This document shows positions 8,818 to 16,410 of a stretch of 64,000 nt of DNA, in pieces. Position 1 is the first letter of the stretch, and the number at the start of each line of letters is the position of its first letter. Where the stretch lies: assembly GCA_964623635.1 (NCBI GenBank), contig CAZUUA010000002.1, forward strand, positions 62,001-126,000. The letters are read 5' to 3'. A program made the position numbers and the translations under genes. The notes below the pieces were generated by a model, which saw nothing but the letters and a program-made list of their open reading frames with translations, did not search any database and was not told the origin of the DNA. Source of the stretch: UMGS1696 sp964623635. GTDB taxonomy: Bacteria; Bacillota; Clostridia; Oscillospirales; CAG-272.

Positions 8818-9605
8818 GACTGGATACCTATTTGGCAGAAAAAGGGTACGCACGCAGCCGCACCCACGCTGTCAGCCTGATCAAAGACGGCTGCGTCACA
8901 GTCGGCGGCAAGGTGGCCACCAAACCGGCTATGGAGGTGACCGAGACCGATATCGTCGCCGTGACACAGCCCGAGGTCGCTTTCGTCAGCCGTGGTGGGC
9001 ATAAGCTCAACGGGATCTTGGAAACGTTGCACCTGGACGTGACTGGCCTGTTTTGTGCGGACATCGGCGCATCCACCGGCGGCTTTACGGATTGCCTTCT
9101 CAAACGAGGTGCCGCACAGGTGGTAGCAGTGGACACAGGCAGTGGGCAGCTGGCAGAGAGCCTGCGTGCCGATCCCCGTGTGGTCAACATCGAGAACTGC
9201 AACGCCCGGTATATGACTGCGGAGACGGTCGGCGGCAAAAAGGATCTGGTGGTGGCAGATGTGTCCTTTATCTCCCAGACCCTTTTGATCCCTGCCGTCT
9301 CCGGTATCTTGAAGCCCGGCGGACAGTATATATGCCTTGTGAAGCCCCAGTTCGAGTGCGGCAGAGAAGCACTGAACAAAAACGGCATCGTCCGGGATAA
9401 AAAGTTCCACCTGTATGCGCTACGCCGGGTGTATGCCAGCCTGCTGGAAGCCGGACTGACACCGGTTGCCGTACTGCCATCCTCGATCCGAGGCGGCGAT
9501 GGCAACACGGAATTTTTGATTTTGTCTCAGAATTGTTGCGATGGCAGACCATGCTCCGTCACCGACCGGGAACTGCAGGAGGTAGCTTATGGAAAGGATA
9601 CATAA
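8814..9605 (+). CDS. tlyA: TlyA family 2'-O-ribose rRNA methyltransferase
   Basis: 263 residues: an N-terminal S4 RNA-binding domain (RLDTYLAEKGYARSRTHA, about residues 1-60) followed by an FtsJ/RrmJ-like SAM methyltransferase. The SAM motif is ADIGASTGGFTDCLL and the later core motifs are VVADVSFIS and LVKPQFE. TlyA proteins methylate 16S and/or 23S rRNA, and the family was formerly called a haemolysin. ATG 8814 overlaps the ispA stop (ATGA). An upstream in-frame ATG at 8778 would lie inside ispA and precede the S4 domain. nadK starts 17 nt before its stop. Confidence 0.94.
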   Translation: MRLDTYLAEKGYARSRTHAVSLIKDGCVTVGGKVATKPAMEVTETDIVAVTQPEVAFVSRGGHKLNGILETLHLDVTGLFCADIGASTGGFTDCLLKRGAAQVVAVDTGSGQLAESLRADPRVVNIENCNARYMTAETVGGKKDLVVADVSFISQTLLIPAVSGILKPGGQYICLVKPQFECGREALNKNGIVRDKKFHLYALRRVYASLLEAGLTPVAVLPSSIRGGDGNTEFLILSQNCCDGRPCSVTDRELQEVAYGKDT

Positions 9606-10446
9606 CGTCCTGCTGGTGCCTAACACCACAAAGACGATCCCCAAAGAAAAGATCGCACGGATCATCGACCGCTGGTCCGACAACGGCTGTCGGCTGTATA
9701 CGCTGCCGGAATGCGAGACCTATTTAGGCGGCAGAGTTCCTGTGATACCGCCGGAAACCCATGAAAGCTGGGACGCTGCCTGTGTACTGGGTGGAGACGG
9801 CTCTATCATCGATGCGGCTCACCGGCTCTACGGCATGGGCATTCCCCTGATCGGCATCAATTTCGGCCACTTAGGTTACCTGGCAGAGCTGGAAGAAAGT
9901 GAGCTTGGCTGGGTCGATCGGATCGTATTGGGCGAATATACGCTGGATCGCCGCATGATGCTGGACATCGAGATCATCGATCCAAGCGGACACACACGCC
10001 AGAGAAGCGTGGCACTCAACGATGTGGTGCTGACCAACGGACCGGTGGCAAGACTTTTGTCCTTCGATCTGTTTTGCAGCGATATCTTCATGCAGACCTG
10101 TCGGGCAGACGGCATCATCGTCGCCACACCCACCGGTTCCACAGCCTATTCCATGTCGGCCGGCGGTCCCATTTTAGACCCGGCTCTGGACTGCATCTGC
10201 CTGACCCCCATTTGTCCCCACACCATGAGCAGCCGTCCCGTGATCGTACGGAGCAGTGCCAGGGTGCTGCTGACGGAGATCCACGCCCGGAGCACCTCTG
10301 TGTACCTGACCAGCGATGGCAGAGAAGCGGTCGAACTGACACCAGGCGAATCGGTGCGCATCACCCGTTCCCCATATACCACCGACCTGATCCGGGTACG
10401 GGACGATGGTTTTCTCATGGCGCTGCATCGGAAGCTGACCGATTGA
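9589..10446 (+). CDS. nadK: NAD kinase
   Basis: A 285-residue ATP-NAD kinase making NADP. The signature GGDGS is near residue 69, followed by INFGHLGYLAE, a segment near LNDVVLTNG, and the NAD-binding block ADGIIVATPTGSTAYSMSAGGP. An AGGAGG-like site (GCAGGAGGTAGCTT) lies just upstream, inside tlyA. It belongs to the nusB-recN operon, and this order (tlyA-nadK-argR-recN) is standard in Firmicutes. Confidence 0.96.
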   Translation: MERIHNVLLVPNTTKTIPKEKIARIIDRWSDNGCRLYTLPECETYLGGRVPVIPPETHESWDAACVLGGDGSIIDAAHRLYGMGIPLIGINFGHLGYLAELEESELGWVDRIVLGEYTLDRRMMLDIEIIDPSGHTRQRSVALNDVVLTNGPVARLLSFDLFCSDIFMQTCRADGIIVATPTGSTAYSMSAGGPILDPALDCICLTPICPHTMSSRPVIVRSSARVLLTEIHARSTSVYLTSDGREAVELTPGESVRITRSPYTTDLIRVRDDGFLMALHRKLTD

Positions 10447-10529
10447 AGCCAAATACCAAGCCGGTATGGCTCGTTTGCCAAACGCATATCTCATGGGAAG
10501 AATAATTCCATCCACAGAAAGGGAAGGAA

Positions 10530-10982
10530 ATGAAGATCAAAAGACACAACAAGATCCTGGAGATCATTGAGAATTACAACATCGAGACCCAGGAGGAGCT
10601 GATCGAAAAGCTCAAGCTGGCAGGATTTGACGTGACCCAAGCTACGGTATCCAGAGACATTCGGGAGCTGAAGCTGCTCAAGCAGATGTCCGATATGGGG
10701 ACCTACAAATATGTCCAGCCCAAGAGCACGACCAGCGAGAACCAGCACGTGTACAGCCGTGCGCTGGCGGTGAACATCAAATCGGTGGAAGCGTCCTTCA
10801 ACAACATCGTGATCCGTACCTATTCCGGTATGGCGCAGGGCGTAGCTGCCGGGATCGATGCCCTGCACGAAGCGGACATTTTGGGCTGCGTGGCCGGGGA
10901 CGACTGTATCATCATCGTGACCCGTGATCCGGAAGCCTCGGAGGACATCGCATCCCGTCTGCGGAAACTGATCGAATCCTGA
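10530..10982 (+). CDS. argR: Arginine repressor ArgR/AhrC
   Basis: 150 residues with an N-terminal winged helix-turn-helix (ETQEELIEKLKLAGFDVTQA, then TVSRDIRELKL) and a C-terminal oligomerisation/arginine-binding domain with GMAQGVAAGIDAL and GCVAGDDCIIIV. Known family members form hexamers on arginine binding and control arginine biosynthesis and catabolism. An AAGGGAAGGAA ribosome site precedes the ATG. It sits at its conserved place between nadK and recN. Confidence 0.95.
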   Translation: MKIKRHNKILEIIENYNIETQEELIEKLKLAGFDVTQATVSRDIRELKLLKQMSDMGTYKYVQPKSTTSENQHVYSRALAVNIKSVEASFNNIVIRTYSGMAQGVAAGIDALHEADILGCVAGDDCIIIVTRDPEASEDIASRLRKLIES

Positions 10983-11018
10983 ACGATCGCAAAAGGCACA
11001 GCCATGTAGGAGGACGCC

Positions 11019-12701
11019 ATGCTGAAGAATCTGTCTATCACCAATATCGCCGTGGCAAAGGCATTGGATATGGAGCTGGACGAAGGCTTTTCCGTGATCA
11101 CGGGAGAAACAGGTGCCGGCAAATCCATCGTTATCGACTGTCTGGGACTGCTGTGCGGCGACAAGGCAGGCAGAGAAATGATCCGCACCGGTGAGACACG
11201 ATCCATGGTCAGCGGCATTTTTGACGACCTGTCGCCGGAGGCTGTAGCGGCACTGGAAAACGAAGGCGTCACACCCGATGAAAACGGCGAATTGGAGATC
11301 ACCCGGATCCTGTCAGCCGATGGACGAGGCAGCGTCAGGATCAATCGCCGACCCTGTCCCCTGTCGGTGTTGAAGGCGATCGGTCCCTGGCTCATCCAGA
11401 TCCAGACCCAGGACGAACGCACCCAGCTTGCCGACAAAAGCAGCTACACCGCCATGTTGGACAGCTATGCCGAAGCCGATGCACTGCTTGCGACCTATCG
11501 GGAAGCCTACGCCAAGCTCACCGCCAAACGGCAGGAGATCCGGGAATTGACCGAGGCCATGCGGGAACGGAATATGCTGCTGGACATTTACAAATACCAG
11601 CTGCAGGAGATCGATGGTGCCAAGCTGGGCGCAGACGACGAGGAAGAAAAGCTGCTGCGTTTGCGTACCAAATGCAAAAACGCCGAACGGGTCCGCCGTC
11701 ACGCAGCGCTGATCTACAAAGCCTTGGAGCAAAACGACAAGGGTATGGCCGCCGCCGATCTGTTGGAAAAAGCGGAAGGGGCACTGGAACAGCTGTCGGA
11801 CGTGCTGGACGAAGCGGCGGACATGGCAAAGCAGTTGGAGGGCTATCGCTACGAGATTATCGATATCGCAGATCGGGTAAAACGATTGTTGAACGACGAC
11901 GAAATGAACAGTCCCGAAAACAAACTGACCTCCATCGAAAGCCGACTATACACCATCGACAAGCTAAAACGCAAATACGGCGCCACCATTCCGGAGATCA
12001 AGGCCTTTCGAAAATCGGTGGCCGATAAGGTAAACGACATGGAGTCCGGAGACGTGCGTCTGCGTGAGCTGGAAAAAGAGGAAGCTGTTCTGGCAAACGA
12101 AGCCGCAGAAGCTGCCGGGGTGCTCCACGATCGTCGGGCAGAAGCGGCAGAACGACTGACCAAAGGGATCCTTGGTGATCTGCAGTTTCTGGAAATGCCC
12201 AAGGTGCGCTTCTCCATCCAGGTGGTAAAGCGGCCGGAGAAGGAGAACCTGTTTGGTGCAGACGGCTGGGATGACGTGGATTTTCTGTTGTCCGTGAATC
12301 CGGGAGAAGCCATGCAGTCTCTGGGGAAGGTGGCATCCGGCGGTGAGTTGTCCCGTGTGATGCTGGCGCTGAAAGCCTCCGTCAGCGACAAGACCGGTAC
12401 GGTGGTCTTTGACGAGATCGACACCGGTGTATCCGGCAGTACCGCAGAACGGATCGGGATCCTGCTGCAAAAGCTGTCCACCCGGAACCAGGTGCTGGCG
12501 GTGACCCATTCCCCACAGGTAGCCGCAAGAGCCGACACCCATTATCGCATCTATAAGCAGGTGATCGAGGATCGTGCCGAAAGCAGCATCACCACATTGG
12601 ATCCGACCGAACGGGTAGAAGAGCTGGCCCGGATCATCGGCGGTATCGATGTGACCGAGACCCAAAGACGGACAGCCCAAGAAATGTTAAACATTTCTTG
12701 A
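11019..12701 (+). CDS. recN: DNA repair protein RecN
   Basis: A 560-residue SMC-like ATPase for double-strand-break repair. Walker A GETGAGKS is near residue 28, a long central coiled coil spans roughly residues 150-370, and the C-terminal half has the ABC signature (VASGGELSRVMLAL), Walker B (TVVFDEIDTGVSG) and a switch histidine (AVTHSPQVAA). It is the last gene of the operon. spoIVB and spo0A, which often follow recN in endospore formers, are not here. GTAGGAGGACGCC provides the ribosome site. Confidence 0.96.
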   Translation: MLKNLSITNIAVAKALDMELDEGFSVITGETGAGKSIVIDCLGLLCGDKAGREMIRTGETRSMVSGIFDDLSPEAVAALENEGVTPDENGELEITRILSADGRGSVRINRRPCPLSVLKAIGPWLIQIQTQDERTQLADKSSYTAMLDSYAEADALLATYREAYAKLTAKRQEIRELTEAMRERNMLLDIYKYQLQEIDGAKLGADDEEEKLLRLRTKCKNAERVRRHAALIYKALEQNDKGMAAADLLEKAEGALEQLSDVLDEAADMAKQLEGYRYEIIDIADRVKRLLNDDEMNSPENKLTSIESRLYTIDKLKRKYGATIPEIKAFRKSVADKVNDMESGDVRLRELEKEEAVLANEAAEAAGVLHDRRAEAAERLTKGILGDLQFLEMPKVRFSIQVVKRPEKENLFGADGWDDVDFLLSVNPGEAMQSLGKVASGGELSRVMLALKASVSDKTGTVVFDEIDTGVSGSTAERIGILLQKLSTRNQVLAVTHSPQVAARADTHYRIYKQVIEDRAESSITTLDPTERVEELARIIGGIDVTETQRRTAQEMLNIS

Positions 12702-12786
12702 TGAAATAGCTACGCATATCTTGAGCGTACTATGCATATCCTCACGTACCTGCGAAAATCTATCGTGTAAATTTTTTGTATGCCCC

Positions 12787-12815
12787 TTGACAAAATGCGT
12801 CCCCTGTGCTATACT
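12787..12815 (+). promoter_or_regulatory. Sigma-A promoter of the T-box/tyrS unit
   Basis: Consensus -35 TTGACA and -10 TATACT with a 17-bp spacer. The start is expected near 12822, immediately before the T-box leader. Confidence 0.85.
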
Positions 12816-12834
12816 GTATGGTACAATGCAATGA

Positions 12835-13128
12835 TCGGAAACAAGTATGTTTTTCGGGGTCATATCCCCATGTTCTCCTGCCAGAGAGCCGGCGGTCGGT
12901 GTGAGTCGGTGGAGACAAAAAACAGAATACCTTCCAGAAGCAGCGCACCGAACCGTGATGTGATTGGCGCACGAAGTAGGCTGCGACGGTCGTTCCCGTT
13001 ACAGAACAGGGGCATACCTATGTGTCCCATGAGGTCTTCTCTCGTTTTGTGGAGAGAGGGTAAATTGAGGTGGTACCACGGTTTTGTCCGTCCTCTGTCG
13101 TCTGAGCAGAACGCAGGGGGCTTTTTTC
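12835..13128 (+). promoter_or_regulatory. T-box riboswitch, tyrosine specifier, with terminator
   Basis: The leader between recN and tyrS has the hallmarks of a T-box. The distal stem I block is AGAGAGCCGGCGGTCGG (from about 12883). A specifier codon TAC (Tyr) lies at 12928-12930 in the context GAATACCTT. The antiterminator T-box sequence AGGTGGTACCACGG is at 13068-13081. A terminator stem (CCTCTGT pairing with GCAGGGG) followed by a T run ends near 13128. Uncharged tRNA-Tyr would bind and stabilise the antiterminator so that tyrS is transcribed. The specifier matches the downstream enzyme. It fills most of the 515-bp gap after recN. Confidence 0.93.
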
Positions 13129-13216
13129 TTTCCCATTTATCTGTACAACCAAAACCACGTCACAGGAAGCATGAAAACAAATCCAAATCCAATAGAGTAA
13201 AGGAGTCAAAGGACCC

Positions 13217-14437
13217 ATGACGATTTTTGACGAACTGAAAGCCAGAGGGCTCATTGCCCAGATGACCAACGAAGAAGAGATCAAGGAACTGATCAACAAC
13301 GGGAAGGCAACCTTCTATATCGGTTTCGACTGCACCGCAGATAGCCTGACTGCCGGACACTTTATGGCGCTGACCCTGATGAAGCGTCTGCAGATGGCCG
13401 GGAACAAGCCCATTGCCCTGATCGGCGGCGGCACCACCATGATCGGTGACCCTTCCGGTCGTACCGATATGCGGAAGATGTTGACCAAGGAAGACATCGA
13501 CCACAATGCCGAATGTTTCAAGCGCCAGATGGAACGCTTCATTGATTTTGGCGAAGGCAAGGCGCAAATGATCAACAACGCCGATTGGCTGCTGAAGCTG
13601 AACTATGTAGAGCTGCTCCGGGAAGTGGGTGCCTGCTTCTCCGTCAACAATATGCTCCGTGCCGAGTGCTACAAGCAGAGAATGGAAAAGGGTCTGTCCT
13701 TCCTGGAATTCAACTACATGATCATGCAGTCCTACGACTTCTACTACCTGTTCCAGAACTACGGCTGTAATCTCCAGTTCGGCGGCGACGACCAGTGGTC
13801 CAATATGCTGGGCGGTACCGAGCTGATCCGTCGGAAGCTGGGCAAAGACGCAGATGCCATGACCATCACGCTGTTGACCGACTCTCAGGGTAAGAAGATG
13901 GGCAAGACCGCCGGCAACGCTGTATGGCTGGATCCCAACAAGACCTCTCCTTTCGACTTCTACCAATACTGGCGGAACGTGGCAGACGAAGACGTGCTGA
14001 AGTGCATCCGTATGCTGACCTTCCTGCCTCTAGAACAGATCGACGAAATGGACAAGTGGGAAGGCAGCCAGCTCAACACCGCCAAGGAGATTTTGGCCTA
14101 CGAGCTGACCAAGCTGGTACACGGCGAAGCAGAAGCAGAAAAGGCAAAGGCCTCTGCTAAGGATCTGTTCGGTGGCAAGGGTGTTGCAGAAAATATGCCC
14201 ACCACGACCCTGACCGATATTCCGGCCGAAGGGATCAACGTGATCGATATGATGCTGAGCGCCAAGCTGGTGGGCTCCAAGGGTGACGCCAGAAGACTGA
14301 TCCAGGGCGGCGGCGTATTCCTGGGCGACGAAAAGGTAGAAGACTTTGGCCGCATGGTCACCGCTGAGGAGCTGTCCGGCGATGGCGTGATCCTGCGGAA
14401 GGGCAAGAAGACCTATCATCGGTTCTTGAAAGCATAA
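13217..14437 (+). CDS. tyrS: Tyrosyl-tRNA synthetase
   Basis: A 406-residue class I synthetase. The HIGH-type block is TADSLTAGHFMAL near residue 40, the Tyr-binding region includes FQNYGCNLQFGGDDQWSN, and the KMSKS loop appears as KKMGKTAGNAVW near residue 222. An S4-type RNA-binding domain (GSKGDARRLIQGGGVFLG) closes the protein. It is controlled by the Tyr T-box directly upstream. AAAGGAGTC precedes the ATG. Confidence 0.97.
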   Translation: MTIFDELKARGLIAQMTNEEEIKELINNGKATFYIGFDCTADSLTAGHFMALTLMKRLQMAGNKPIALIGGGTTMIGDPSGRTDMRKMLTKEDIDHNAECFKRQMERFIDFGEGKAQMINNADWLLKLNYVELLREVGACFSVNNMLRAECYKQRMEKGLSFLEFNYMIMQSYDFYYLFQNYGCNLQFGGDDQWSNMLGGTELIRRKLGKDADAMTITLLTDSQGKKMGKTAGNAVWLDPNKTSPFDFYQYWRNVADEDVLKCIRMLTFLPLEQIDEMDKWEGSQLNTAKEILAYELTKLVHGEAEAEKAKASAKDLFGGKGVAENMPTTTLTDIPAEGINVIDMMLSAKLVGSKGDARRLIQGGGVFLGDEKVEDFGRMVTAEELSGDGVILRKGKKTYHRFLKA

Positions 14438-14447
14438 GGTTGTAGTG

Positions 14448-14482
14448 CAGTACAGTATACTGTATCGCAGTATACTGTACTG
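14448..14482. repeat. Perfect 15-bp inverted repeat with nested palindromes
   Basis: CAGTACAGTATACTG (14448-14462), a 5-nt spacer TATCG, then its exact complement (14468-14482). The left side also contains the 14-bp palindrome TACAGTATACTGTA (14451-14464), and the right arm the palindrome CAGTATACTG. It lies 10 nt after the tyrS stop and 41 nt before murB. No T run follows, so it is not a standard terminator. It could be an operator, a processing hairpin or a mobile-repeat remnant. Confidence 0.8.
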
Positions 14483-14522
14483 TCACATACTTCAGAAGAA
14501 CCATGTCCCAAAGGAGAAACCT

Positions 14523-15488
14523 ATGACCAACCCTTTTTCCCGGATCGAGCCTAAGATCGGTTTTTATCTGGAAGAATTGGAACAAAAAAATAAAAAAGCC
14601 CCCACCGATCCAGCTTGTCAGATCCAGTGGGAGATCAATGAACCCATGAGCCGCCATACCACTTTCCGGATTGGCGGTTCTGCCGCATTGTACGCAAAAT
14701 GTCAAACGGTGGAGGCTCTGGCGGCCTTAACCAAGCACTGTCGGGAAAACGAGATCCCCACCATCGTACTGGGCAACGGCAGCAATGTGCTCTTTGCCGA
14801 CGAAGGCTTTTGCGGCGTGGTGCTGTCCATGTCCGACTTGCATACGATCACCATTGACGAAAACACCATCGTAGCCGGTGCCGGTGCCAACCTCAGTGCG
14901 GTCGCCAAGGCTGCTCGTGACCATAGCCTGACCGGTATGGAATTTGCCTATGGGATCCCCGGTTCCTGTGGCGGTGCCGTGTTCATGAACGCCGGTGCCT
15001 ACGATGGGGAAATGCGGGATATCGTCCAAGAGAGCACCTACCTGGATACCACCGATGGTACCCTGCATACGCTGCACCGGGACGAACACGCCTTTGGCTA
15101 CCGGGACAGCGCATACCGCCATCATCCGGGCTGGATCTTAGTCTCCGTCAAGCTTGCCCTGCAGCCGGGAGACAGGGAAGCCATCGGTGCCAAAATGGAG
15201 GACTTCTGGTCCCGCCGCACCGCCAAGCAACCTCTGGATTACCCCAGCGCCGGCAGCGTGTTCAAACGGTATCCCGGCCGGTACACAGCGCAAATGATCG
15301 ACGAAGCCGGTCTGAAGGGTGCCATGGTCGGTGGTGCCCAGGTGTCCGAAAAGCACGCCGGATTCATCATCAACAAAGGAAATGCCACCAGTGCCGATGT
15401 GGTCACGCTGATCGAGCAGATCCGCCAGACCCTCCACGACAAGTACGGCATCTGGATCGAATGCGAATTGATCCGATATCCAAAATGA
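14523..15488 (+). CDS. murB: UDP-N-acetylenolpyruvoylglucosamine reductase
   Basis: A 321-residue flavoenzyme of peptidoglycan synthesis that reduces UDP-GlcNAc-enolpyruvate to UDP-MurNAc. FAD-domain motifs include MSRHTTFRIGGSA, VLGNGSNVLF, GMEFAYGIPGSCGGAVFMNAG (quoted here in outline) and QPLDYPSAGSVFKR. The C-terminal catalytic segment contains KHAGFIINKGNATSAD. ATG 14523 follows AAAGGAGA. The frame extends upstream to 14445, but that part covers the inverted repeat and has no family similarity. Its stop overlaps the whiA start (ATGA). Confidence 0.96.
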   Translation: MTNPFSRIEPKIGFYLEELEQKNKKAPTDPACQIQWEINEPMSRHTTFRIGGSAALYAKCQTVEALAALTKHCRENEIPTIVLGNGSNVLFADEGFCGVVLSMSDLHTITIDENTIVAGAGANLSAVAKAARDHSLTGMEFAYGIPGSCGGAVFMNAGAYDGEMRDIVQESTYLDTTDGTLHTLHRDEHAFGYRDSAYRHHPGWILVSVKLALQPGDREAIGAKMEDFWSRRTAKQPLDYPSAGSVFKRYPGRYTAQMIDEAGLKGAMVGGAQVSEKHAGFIINKGNATSADVVTLIEQIRQTLHDKYGIWIECELIRYPK

Positions 15489-16318
15489 ACGAACTATTGC
15501 ATCAAGAAAATACCGAGTCGGAAACAGCGACCGGCTGCCGATGCTCCGGCGAGGACAAAGAAAAGGGTTCCTTCTGCCAAAGAACCAAGGATACCCTGTG
15601 TGCCATTCCCATCCGCAAAAAGTGCTGCCGGTTCCTGTGGGACGCCGTGACTGCTTTTCCCAAAGGGGAATCGGCGGCAGAAAAGATCCACGAATGGCAG
15701 GACGGCTGTCGGTGCGACAACTGTATGCCGGTGCTGCTGCGTGCCCTGTTCTGTCGCTACGGAGCCGTCACCGATCCTGCCAAACGATACCACCTGGAGT
15801 TTGCCTTTCCCAGTGAGAACGAACGGGACGCCGCTGCCGCACTGCTGGAACAGGCCGGTTTTGTCCTGCACAGCTCCCTGCGGCACAGCGCCAAGGGCAA
15901 GGACAAATGGATCTTGTACTACAAAAGTAGTGCGGATATGGAGGATCTGCTGGCGTATATCGGTGCCTCTGCTGCGACCTTTGCGCTGATGAACGCCAAG
16001 ATCGTCAAGGAGTTCCGCAATTCGGTGAACCGCCAGGTCAACTGCGATACCGCCAACATCGAAAAGCAGCTGGAAGCTTCCAAGAAATACGTAGAAGCCA
16101 TTCGGTATCTGACGGAGACCGGTGCCATCTCCAAGCTGCCTGAGGCCTTGCAGCAGACCGCAAAGCTGCGACTGGAATACGAACAGGTGTCGTTGGCAGA
16201 GCTGGGCAACCTGTGTGAACCCAAGGTGTCCAAATCCGGCATGAAGCACCGGATGGAAAAGCTGCTGGAATATGCGCAGAGACTACAAGCCGAAGAAGCA
16301 AAGGAGGAGACAACATGA
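15485..16318 (+). CDS. whiA: WhiA-type DNA-binding regulator
   Basis: 277 residues, somewhat shorter than the roughly 310 usual for WhiA. The middle part resembles the degenerate LAGLIDADG homing-endonuclease-like domain (for example YHLEFAFPSENERDAAAALL and KDKWILYYKSSADMEDLLAYIGA, cited in outline). The C-terminal third has the conserved helix-turn-helix region with NSVNRQVNCDTANIEK and KVSKSGMKHRMEKLLEYA. In Firmicutes the usual order is rapZ-yvcK-whiA after murB; here rapZ and yvcK are missing and whiA follows murB with a 4-nt overlap. It is likely involved in cell division or chromosome segregation, as in Bacillus. Confidence 0.88.
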   Translation: MNELLHQENTESETATGCRCSGEDKEKGSFCQRTKDTLCAIPIRKKCCRFLWDAVTAFPKGESAAEKIHEWQDGCRCDNCMPVLLRALFCRYGAVTDPAKRYHLEFAFPSENERDAAAALLEQAGFVLHSSLRHSAKGKDKWILYYKSSADMEDLLAYIGASAATFALMNAKIVKEFRNSVNRQVNCDTANIEKQLEASKKYVEAIRYLTETGAISKLPEALQQTAKLRLEYEQVSLAELGNLCEPKVSKSGMKHRMEKLLEYAQRLQAEEAKEETT

Positions 16319-16383
16319 TCCAAAAGCACGAGATCCCTATTTTGGAATTCGATACAGACGAGATTGCCGTAATGCATCTGTAA
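16315..16383 (+). pseudogene. 22-codon 5' remnant resembling a nucleoside phosphorylase gene
   Basis: An ATG overlapping the whiA stop (ATGA), with AAGGAGGAGA just upstream, opens a frame of only 22 codons: MIQKHEIPILEFDTDEIAVM, then H, L and stop. From memory, the segment (K/H)EIPILEFDT resembles the N-terminus of clostridial uridine/nucleoside phosphorylase-like proteins, in which more than 200 residues would follow. Here the frame ends abruptly and dnaE begins 27 nt later. It is either the remnant of a deleted gene with its translation signals intact or a short coupling peptide. I cannot verify the similarity without a search. Confidence 0.5.
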
Positions 16384-16410
16384 AATCAAAACCGTGGAAG
16401 GGAGGAAGCC

